Of a stretch of 49,107 nucleotides of DNA, positions 42,721 to 49,107 are shown piece after piece. Every line of letters begins with the position of its first letter. Within the stretch, counting starts at the first letter, position 1. The DNA comes from Prevotella sp. (GTDB taxonomy: Bacteria > Bacteroidota > Bacteroidia > Bacteroidales > Bacteroidaceae), in the NCBI GenBank assembly GCA_017474925.1, contig JAFVGN010000033.1:1-49107 (forward strand). Reading direction: 5' to 3'. The notes below the pieces were generated by a model. It searched no databases. It saw only the letters and a program-made list of their open reading frames with translations, and was not told the DNA's origin. The translations under genes and the position numbers were made by a program.

Positions 42721-43839
42721 TCACTTCACTCCTACAATCTTCGTCTTGGGTAATTCGGCATTTCGGCGGTTGACAACCGTGACGACAGCCTGTGCCAGGT
42801 TGATGAATGCCAAACCAGTGGCGTTGTCGCTGTGCGTGGCTGCTGGCTCGCCGGCATCGCCACTCTCACAGATAGCCTGTATCAAGGGTATCTGTGCCAG
42901 TAGGGGAACATTCATCTGCTTGGCCAGCTGCTTGCAGCCTTCACGCCCGAAGATGTAGTAGCGGTTTTCGGGCAGTTCGGCAGGCGTAAACCATGCCATG
43001 TTCTCAACAAGCCCCAAAATAGGTACGTTTACTTTCTCATTGCGATACATGTCTATACCCTTGCGCGCATCGGCCAGGGCTACCTGTTGGGGTGTCGACA
43101 CAATGACGGCTCCTGTAATGGCCAGCGTCTGAAGCAACGTCAGGTGGATGTCGCTGGTGCCTGGCGGTGTGTCGAGGATGAAGTAGTCGAGCTCGCCCCA
43201 GTCGGCATCGGCAATGAGCTGTTTTAGCGCATTTGTAGCCATGCCGCCGCGCCAAAGCGTAGCAGTGTCGGGCGAGACGAAGAATCCGATGCTGAGCATC
43301 TTCACGCCGTATACCTCGATGGGACTTATTAGGTCGCGGTCACCGACACGTACGGCGTAGGGCCGCTGGTCCTCCGCATGCAGCATCTTGGGCATCGAAG
43401 GACCAAAGATGTCGCAGTCGAGCAGCCCCACCTTGTAGCCTAAGCGGGTCAGGGCAATGGCCAAATTGGCAGATACGGTGCTCTTGCCCACGCCACCCTT
43501 GCCTGAGCTGACGGCAATGATGTTCTTCACCCCAGGTAGTAGCTTGCCCACCTCGGGACGTGGCTTTGACTTGAATTCGGTTTTAATCTCTACCGCCACT
43601 TCCTTGCCACATCGGTACTTGATGGCGGCTTCAGCCGCCTTGACAGTTGACTTTAGGAATGGGTCGGTGTCGCGCGGGAACTGGAGTACCACCGTCACTC
43701 GCCAGACTTCACCCACTTGTTGCGGGGCACTGACGGAAGGTTGGTCGGCTACCATCTGGCTTTCCACTAAGTTTTTCTTCGTGCCAGCATAGGTCACCGT
43801 AGCCAACGCGTCCATAATCATCTGAGGATATATTGTCAT
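42721..43839 (-). CDS. Mrp/NBP35-type ATPase, iron-sulfur cluster carrier
   Basis: 372 residues. The N-terminal about 95 residues resemble the MIP18/DUF59 domain (WRVTVVLQFPRDTDP). The P-loop ATPase carries AVSSGKGGVGKSTVSANLA with the deviant Walker A lysine (about 111-129), LLDCDIFGPSMPKML, and DYFILDTPPGTSDIHLTL. The segment GLVENMAWFTPAELPENRYY lacks the CxxC pair of canonical Mrp proteins, as I recall for Bacteroidetes homologues. It probably carries or inserts Fe-S clusters in the cytoplasm. It starts 23 bases after the TolC-like gene and may share its transcript. It converges with the kinase cluster 33 bases away, without an obvious terminator. Confidence 0.92.
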   Translation of the reverse strand: MTIYPQMIMDALATVTYAGTKKNLVESQMVADQPSVSAPQQVGEVWRVTVVLQFPRDTDPFLKSTVKAAEAAIKYRCGKEVAVEIKTEFKSKPRPEVGKLLPGVKNIIAVSSGKGGVGKSTVSANLAIALTRLGYKVGLLDCDIFGPSMPKMLHAEDQRPYAVRVGDRDLISPIEVYGVKMLSIGFFVSPDTATLWRGGMATNALKQLIADADWGELDYFILDTPPGTSDIHLTLLQTLAITGAVIVSTPQQVALADARKGIDMYRNEKVNVPILGLVENMAWFTPAELPENRYYIFGREGCKQLAKQMNVPLLAQIPLIQAICESGDAGEPAATHSDNATGLAFINLAQAVVTVVNRRNAELPKTKIVGVK

Positions 43840-43862
43840 GACTGTTATATTGTTTTATGTTG

Positions 43863-45221
43863 TTATTCACTGGCCTGTATGTCCAGTATTCGTTTTCTTA
43901 TTAGGTATTCGTACTTCATACGTAGTGCATTCTCAGAGGCTGTAAACCACTGTTGCCTGATTTGGTTGAGGTCGAAGAGTGTGGCCATGCCGGCATCATA
44001 ACGTTTTTGGGCATAGCGGTAGGCCAGCGCACTCGACTCTTCGGAACGGATCTCTGCCTCGTAGCGCCTGCTGGCCGTGAGTGCTGCCTGCCAGGCCTGA
44101 CGTATGTCCTTGTTGATGCGTTGGCGGGCATCGTTATGTGCCAGCCGGGCGTCCTCAAGGTGTACCTTGGCAGTGCGGATGCGTGCACGCGTCTCGAAGG
44201 CGTTGAAGATGGGTATGGAGAGTCGGAGTCCGACATAGCCGAAGAGGAAGTTTTTCCACTTCCAGTCGGTGTCAAAGTTGAGTTTCAATAGATTTTCCAA
44301 TGGTGTTTGGAAAGTCGTTCCGTCGGGAGATGATGCCTTGGTGTCAAGATTGACCCAGTTGGTACCGAGGGCTCCTGCTATCGAGAGTGTGGGATAGTAG
44401 CCGCTGCGGGCTATTGTGACCCCCTGCTCGGCCTGCAGGATGCCATATCTGGCCGACTGCAGGGCAGGGTGACGGGCGACAGTCTGGGTGTAGAGTGCTT
44501 CCGGTGGCAGCGCGGGTACAGCATTCATGGTGTCGGTAGACTGGCTGACGTCGAAGGCAACGGTGTCGGGCAGGTTCATTAGCAGGCGCAGGTCGAGCGT
44601 AGCCATTGCAACGTCGCTTTCTGCCGCTACTAGCAGGGCCTCGTCACGGCTCACCATGGCTGTGGCCTCCACGACGTCGCTCTCAGGGCGCTTGCCCTTT
44701 TCGTATAGCAATCGGGCCTGCTGCAGCAGCTGCTGTGCGACGGCCTGCCGTCCGCGGGCTATTGAGACCTCCCCCTTGTTGTATAGTACCTGAAGATAGG
44801 CTGCAGCCACCTGTACCTTGATGTTCTTCTCGGCTGATAGGACGTCCTCGGCGGCGGCCAGCACGGAATAGCGGCTGGCCTTGATTTGGCTCGACAGTCG
44901 ATTGCCTGTATAGAGGGGCATGTAGCCTATGACCCCCATGTTCACGAGTACTTCTTTGGCATCAAACCGGTTGCCGTTGCTCGAGTGGTGAATCTTGCCA
45001 AGGTATCCGTCTATGTCGCCACTGAACCTTGGCAGGCGGGCGTCCTTGCTGGCCTGTGCATCGATTTCGCGCCGACGCTGCTTGTTCTGTAGGTGCATGA
45101 TATCGGTATTGTGTCCGATGGCGTAGTCCATGCACTCGTCGAGTGTCCACTGCCGTTGCGCCATGACTGAAAGCGGCAGCAGTGCCAGCAACATGGCCAT
45201 AATCATTTTTTTGTGTTTCAT
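43863..45221 (-). CDS. TolC-family outer membrane efflux protein
   Basis: 452 residues from ATG 45221 (MKHKKMIMAMLLALLPLSVMAQ, a signal peptide); the frame extends to a GTG at 45254, but that would put ten polar residues before the signal. The body has the two-repeat pattern of TolC proteins: WTLDECMDYAIGHN at the start, then coiled-coil stretches (AAYLQVLYNKGEVSIARGRQ, LLYEKGKRPESDVVEATAMV) and their second copies (RINKDIRQAWQAALTASRRY, KRYDAGMATLFDLNQIRQQW). It forms the outer membrane channel of a tripartite exporter together with the HlyD-like and MacB-like proteins encoded just upstream. Confidence 0.92.
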   Translation of the reverse strand: MKHKKMIMAMLLALLPLSVMAQRQWTLDECMDYAIGHNTDIMHLQNKQRRREIDAQASKDARLPRFSGDIDGYLGKIHHSSNGNRFDAKEVLVNMGVIGYMPLYTGNRLSSQIKASRYSVLAAAEDVLSAEKNIKVQVAAAYLQVLYNKGEVSIARGRQAVAQQLLQQARLLYEKGKRPESDVVEATAMVSRDEALLVAAESDVAMATLDLRLLMNLPDTVAFDVSQSTDTMNAVPALPPEALYTQTVARHPALQSARYGILQAEQGVTIARSGYYPTLSIAGALGTNWVNLDTKASSPDGTTFQTPLENLLKLNFDTDWKWKNFLFGYVGLRLSIPIFNAFETRARIRTAKVHLEDARLAHNDARQRINKDIRQAWQAALTASRRYEAEIRSEESSALAYRYAQKRYDAGMATLFDLNQIRQQWFTASENALRMKYEYLIRKRILDIQASE

Positions 45222-45257
45222 ATATGATGATTTGTTATTTCCGTTTTCACTCACCTC

Positions 45258-46358
45258 TTATTTTTGATTTCCCCTGAGCAGTTCGCCGGGTTTTACCCCG
45301 TCTTTCAGTTCAATGGCCAATCCGTCTGACAGGCCGATGGTGACGGCACGGCGTTCAAACTGCTGGTGAGAAGTATCGTCTGGGTCGGAAGTCAGTACGT
45401 AGACGTAGGGTTTTCCCCCCTCGAACGATACTGCTGTTTCGTCGCAAGACAGCACGTTGGTGGCTGTGCCCAGCACTATGCTGGCATTGGCGCTATAGCC
45501 CGATCGGACTGTCACGTCGGAGGGGATGCTGGCAGTTGCCTTCACCTCGAACATCTTTGCACCGTTCTGCATTTCGCCCTCTGGGGCTATGTAATCGAGT
45601 TTTGCCGGAATGGCCACCTCCTGCATGGAACCGAGGTGCAGCTGCATGTCCATGCCCACCTTGAGCATGGCCACGTCGGTCTCGTCGATGAATCCACGGA
45701 AGATGATATCGCTCATGTCGGCAATTTTGGCCACTGTCGTACCCTCGGTGAAGGCGCTGGTGCCTGACACGGAGGCCCCCTCCTTTACTGGAACGCTGAG
45801 CACCACGCCTGTGATAGTGGATCGCAGATCGGTGATGTTGACTCCCCCTGAACGGGCCGACTGTCCACGAGTGATGACCTGCACTTGTGACTCTGCAGCG
45901 TTGACGTTCTCCCGTGCCGATGCCAGCTGGCTACTCTTCACTTCAAACTCCTCGCGGCTTACCACCCCGTCCTGATAGAGTGATTTTACGCGGTCGTACT
46001 CACGTTGTACTTCAGCCAGACTGATGCGCGCAGCCTCCACGCGGCTCTTGGCCTCGTTCAATTGTGCCATATCAGGGATAATCTTGACAGTGGCTATTAC
46101 TTCGCCAGCCTTCACCTTGTCACCGGGTTCCACCAGCAGGCGGCTGATGATGCCTGTGGCCTGGGGTTTTACGGCCACCTGCCGGCGGGCTTCCATGCTG
46201 CCTGCTACAGTCGTTCGTTTCACAAGTGTACGCTGCTGTGGACTGACCAGTTCATAAACAATTGGCTCAGGCAGCGACTGCTGCCATAAGAAGTAGAGCG
46301 TGTAGACCACGAACAATGCCAAAAGGCACAAACCAATTACTCTAAATGTTTTCTTCAT
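45258..46358 (-). CDS. HlyD/MacA-type periplasmic adaptor (membrane fusion protein)
   Basis: 366 residues. One N-terminal membrane anchor (about 8-27) is followed by a lipoyl-type half (VKPQATGIISRLLVEPGDKVKAGEVI, about 63-90), a helical hairpin (RVEAARISLAEVQREYDRVK, SRE-rich return helix), the second lipoyl half (GVVLSVPVKEGASVSG) and beta-barrel segments (FRGFIDETDVAMLKVGM). It bridges the inner-membrane permease and the TolC channel. It lies between the two genes with gaps of 67 bases to the permease and 36 bases to the TolC-like start, consistent with one operon. Confidence 0.92.
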   Translation of the reverse strand: MKKTFRVIGLCLLALFVVYTLYFLWQQSLPEPIVYELVSPQQRTLVKRTTVAGSMEARRQVAVKPQATGIISRLLVEPGDKVKAGEVIATVKIIPDMAQLNEAKSRVEAARISLAEVQREYDRVKSLYQDGVVSREEFEVKSSQLASARENVNAAESQVQVITRGQSARSGGVNITDLRSTITGVVLSVPVKEGASVSGTSAFTEGTTVAKIADMSDIIFRGFIDETDVAMLKVGMDMQLHLGSMQEVAIPAKLDYIAPEGEMQNGAKMFEVKATASIPSDVTVRSGYSANASIVLGTATNVLSCDETAVSFEGGKPYVYVLTSDPDDTSHQQFERRAVTIGLSDGLAIELKDGVKPGELLRGNQK

Positions 46359-46425
46359 TTGATATCTTTATTTTTAATGTTCAACTTTCTATTTCTAATT
46401 CACGTTCCATTCCACATCGTCCATC

Positions 46426-48879
46426 TCACTCATCCCTGAGTGCCTCGATGGGTTTGATGGCTAGTGCCCGACTTACAGGCATCCATCCCGCCAGCAGTCC
46501 ACCAGCTACAAGGATGAGCAGTGCGGCAACTGCCGTCCAAAAGGGAATGGAGAGTCCTTGGAAGAGCGTGTCATCACCCTTGGGCAGCATGCTGTCCACA
46601 GCGTGCAGCAACCACATCGACACGCATAGTCCGGCCAGTCCTGCACCTATGGTCAGCGCAAGGCTTTCCGTCATGATGTCTTTCATGATGTCGCGTGGTC
46701 TAGCTCCAATGGCTCGGCGTATGCCTATCTCCTGTGTCCGCTCTCTGACGCTGACGAGCATGATGTTGGTAATACCGATCAGCCCCGCCATCAGCGTACC
46801 CAAACCGACAATCCAGATTAGGATGTGGCTGCCCACGAGTAGGTTATTGTACATGGCGGTCTCCTCGGTGACTGTCGGTGCCCTGATGGCTAGTTCGTCA
46901 TCGGGGTGTATGGAGTGGTTTTCCTTGATGACGCGTGCCAGTTGCTCCTTCTGTTGCTTCATGGGGAAGGCGTCGTCCATGATGACAATGGACATGTCGA
47001 CCTCATCGCCACGATCGTATACCACCTGCTCGGTAGACAAAGGCATGAACACACTTTCAGAGACATCGATGCCGATATTCACATGGCGGTTAGTACAGTG
47101 GGTAACGCCCACCACCGCGAGTGGTATACCGTTGACCTCAATGGTGCTGCCTACGGCCTCTTCATGACTGGCAAAGAGCATGTCGGACACATATTCGCCG
47201 ATGACGCATACCTTGCGGTGCCCGCGAATGTCGAGGTCGTTGATGAAACGGCCCGCAATGACACGCTGGGGTACTCCGTTCATGAATTGGGGGCTGACAC
47301 CCGTCACCTGGTACTGGTAGTTTTGATCACCACGTATGATGTTTTGGTAGCCCGCAAAGCAGACTGCGCTGTACGAAGTCAGCCTGCGTCCGTAGTGGCG
47401 GCGTATCAGCTGCTCATCGTCAGCATTCAGCTTCCACATGCGACCACGTCCAAACCCCTTATAGGGTATGGAGGTCTCCATCGGCATCATGAACATCTCG
47501 TTGGGCGGCAGGGTCTTCACCTTGCTGACGATGCCTTTGTCAAGCCCATTACTGACGCCAAGAAGTAGTGTCAGCAGCAGAATGCCCCAGAATACACCGA
47601 AGGCCGTTATCAGCCTTCGCCCCATCTGGTTATTGCCGGTATCCATCGCCGTGGTCAGCTTGATGCCCGCCGCTTGCCTAGCAGGCACGTAGCCCGCCGT
47701 TAGTCCTGCAACTACCATGATGAGCGTAATCGCGAGTGCATGAATCACGGCGATGGTGGGGTTCGAAAATATGTTGCCGTTGCCCGTCCGCTCCACAATC
47801 CATGCTATGAACTCCATCAGCCCGATGGCTACTATCATGCCTGCATAGCCGAAAGTGACCGCAATGACCACCGACTCAGTCAGTACTAGACTGACAATCT
47901 GGTGAGCCTTTGCACCTACGGCGCGCCGGATACCGATCTCGCGTGTGCGCTCCTTGACGGAAATAAGCATAATGTTCGATACGCCGACAATGCCCGAGAC
48001 GAGCGTTGCCAGGCCCACCACGACAACAAAGATGGTGAGTCCCGCCATGATGGTGCTGAGTAGCACAGGTAGATCGTAGAGGTTGAAAATATTGACGGCA
48101 TGTTTGTCGGTTGGAGCGAAGTCCTTACGGGCAGCTAGTCGGGCGGTCACGTGGTCGTTGAACCTGCGGTTCAGGTCTTCCGTGTTCAGTAATGCAGTCT
48201 GCAAGTAGAGCCGGCTCAGCTCTCCGTCGGGGCGCCAGATCTTTTTGACCGTGCTTAGCGGGGCAATGATGGCACGCGTGGTGTTTATCAGCAACAGTGG
48301 CTCATAGACACCAATGACCTGGAAACTGATGCCATTGATCAGCAACTGCTGTCCTACAGCTGCAGTTGTGTCATTCCTGAAGAACATGTTTCTCAGTAGT
48401 TTAGGTATCACGCACACCTTGCGTTGTTCGCGCATGTCAAGGTCATTGATGTCACGGCCATCCACGATGCGCGTATTCGGAGCTATGGCGTAGCCTGGCG
48501 CATAGCCGTCAACCACGGTGTTGACATATTCCTTGCCATTATTAGCCAGTACGGCATGGCTCACCACGGGGATGGCTTTTGCAATGGTGTCGCCGAACTG
48601 TTCTTTCAGATCTATGGCATCCTCTTCGTACAGACGAATGGTGCGCCCTCGGCTGCGCCCCTCGAAGGGCAGCGATGTCTGGCGTGGCGTCACTGTCACC
48701 ATGCCAACATTGAAGACCTTGAAGTTCAGGTTCATGCCATTGAGAAGTCCGCGTCCTGAGCTGATGAGAACAATGAGAATGAAGATTCCCCACCCAATGG
48801 AAAATCCTGTTAGCGTTATGCGCATCTTGTTGCCCATCATGGCGGCAAACACCTCAATCAGTAGTTCCCTTATTCTCAT
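46426..48879 (-). CDS. double MacB-type ABC transporter permease (two units in one chain)
   Basis: 817 residues, about twice the length of a single MacB-type permease. The first half runs from a membrane helix (TGFSIGWGIFILIVLISSG, about 23-41) through a periplasmic core (LPFEGRSRGRTIRLYEEDA, GRDINDLDMREQRKVCVI) to three helices with the cytoplasmic loop SVKERTREIGIRRAVGA. The second half repeats this from about residue 408: AFGVFWGILLLTLLLG, SIPYKGFGRGRMWKLN, GRFINDLDIRGHRKVCVI, SVRERTQEIGIRRAIGA. There is no ATPase domain, so a separate ABC ATPase must energise it; none is in the window. It probably exports a substrate from the inner membrane or periplasm. Confidence 0.88.
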   Translation of the reverse strand: MRIRELLIEVFAAMMGNKMRITLTGFSIGWGIFILIVLISSGRGLLNGMNLNFKVFNVGMVTVTPRQTSLPFEGRSRGRTIRLYEEDAIDLKEQFGDTIAKAIPVVSHAVLANNGKEYVNTVVDGYAPGYAIAPNTRIVDGRDINDLDMREQRKVCVIPKLLRNMFFRNDTTAAVGQQLLINGISFQVIGVYEPLLLINTTRAIIAPLSTVKKIWRPDGELSRLYLQTALLNTEDLNRRFNDHVTARLAARKDFAPTDKHAVNIFNLYDLPVLLSTIMAGLTIFVVVVGLATLVSGIVGVSNIMLISVKERTREIGIRRAVGAKAHQIVSLVLTESVVIAVTFGYAGMIVAIGLMEFIAWIVERTGNGNIFSNPTIAVIHALAITLIMVVAGLTAGYVPARQAAGIKLTTAMDTGNNQMGRRLITAFGVFWGILLLTLLLGVSNGLDKGIVSKVKTLPPNEMFMMPMETSIPYKGFGRGRMWKLNADDEQLIRRHYGRRLTSYSAVCFAGYQNIIRGDQNYQYQVTGVSPQFMNGVPQRVIAGRFINDLDIRGHRKVCVIGEYVSDMLFASHEEAVGSTIEVNGIPLAVVGVTHCTNRHVNIGIDVSESVFMPLSTEQVVYDRGDEVDMSIVIMDDAFPMKQQKEQLARVIKENHSIHPDDELAIRAPTVTEETAMYNNLLVGSHILIWIVGLGTLMAGLIGITNIMLVSVRERTQEIGIRRAIGARPRDIMKDIMTESLALTIGAGLAGLCVSMWLLHAVDSMLPKGDDTLFQGLSIPFWTAVAALLILVAGGLLAGWMPVSRALAIKPIEALRDE

Positions 48880-48902
48880 TCTTTACAATTCAATATACAT
48901 GA

Positions 48903-49107
48903 TTAATATGTTGTTGCAGACTCGCTCTGCAGGTCGCCCAGGAGACGTTCCGTCACCACGTAGGTATTGTCGTTACGGATTGCAAAGCTCATGTGGTTGT
49001 CATCGACGTGGATAACTTCCATGGTTGGTGCCAACTTTTCCCATTTAGACAGAGTTTCTTCCATATGCGTATTCTCGCGTGTGCAGGCGAAGTACGTCAT
49101 ATGCCCA
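48903..49107 (-). CDS. 3' end of a gene, possibly a thioesterase domain
   Basis: Only the last about 67 residues are in the window, and the frame stays open to the edge, so the visible Met is not necessarily the start. The pattern YFACTRENTHMEETLSKW, then LAPTMEVIHVDDNHMSF with a well-placed His, and a last helix (ERLLGDLQS), resembles the C-terminus of alpha/beta hydrolase thioesterases such as those ending non-ribosomal peptide synthetases. It lies 23 bases upstream of the exporter operon on the same strand. The family assignment is tentative. Confidence 0.4.
   Translation of the reverse strand, partial: GHMTYFACTRENTHMEETLSKWEKLAPTMEVIHVDDNHMSFAIRNDNTYVVTERLLGDLQSESATTY

Noticed and set aside
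43457-43792. Plus-strand frame opposite the Mrp-type ATPase.
   Set aside because: It is antisense to the P-loop region of a well recognised gene.

Overview
The window looks like chromosome of a Bacteroidales bacterium, most likely Prevotella/Segatella. The evidence is a Bacteroidetes-type promoter (TTTG, about 19-20 bp, then TAnnTTTG) before many genes, Bacteroidales families (DUF4134 transfer proteins, HU-like DNA-binding proteins, Prevotella-style C-terminal tails) and a set of secreted pectin-degrading enzymes. No rRNA, tRNA, CRISPR array or classical insertion sequence was recognised. All statements come from reading the sequence; no database search was run.

Bases 1 to about 10,100 are one end of an integrative (conjugative or mobilizable) element read leftward. 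Next to the chromosome lies a tyrosine integrase coupled to a zinc-ribbon/double-HTH protein, then an unknown protein, two excisionase-type HTH proteins, a RepA-like ATPase, an iteron-like repeat region and a Toprim primase-like protein. A self-contained three-gene cargo operon follows (winged-helix protein, AbiEii-like nucleotidyltransferase, metallophosphoesterase). Three transfer-type membrane proteins sit at the left edge, the last with an aberrant C-terminus. The right boundary lies between about 10,016 and 10,140, just beyond the dnaK terminator.

Bases 10,217-19,092 are mostly housekeeping: dnaK, a secreted unknown protein, recA, a carboxy(nor)spermidine synthase-family dehydrogenase, a conserved unknown protein, a 34-residue small protein with its own promoter and terminator, a secreted protein with a Prevotella-type tail, and an HU-like protein whose leader carries four tandem 21-bp repeats. 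Bases 19,373-26,185 are a three-gene pectinase operon (pectin methylesterase-pectate lyase fusion, multidomain pectate lyase, second pectate lyase), so substrate demethylation and backbone cleavage are co-expressed.

Bases 26,192-32,735 hold mnmA, diverging from an SPFH operon (SPFH protein, ribbon-helix-helix protein, two small membrane proteins, secreted hydrolase, aldose epimerase-like protein), then rsgA and frr. Bases 32,885-42,687 are the most unusual part: four consecutive multi-PAS sensor histidine kinases. They alternate between a Tyr-for-His variant and a canonical kinase, as if a pseudokinase/kinase pair had been duplicated and the second pair had gained (or the first lost) a periplasmic solute-binding sensor. 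No response regulator is present. Bases 42,721-48,879 encode an Mrp-type ATPase and a tripartite exporter (TolC-like, HlyD-like, and a permease that is two MacB-type units in one chain). The window closes in the 3' end of a gene that may be a thioesterase, possibly from a peptide synthetase.
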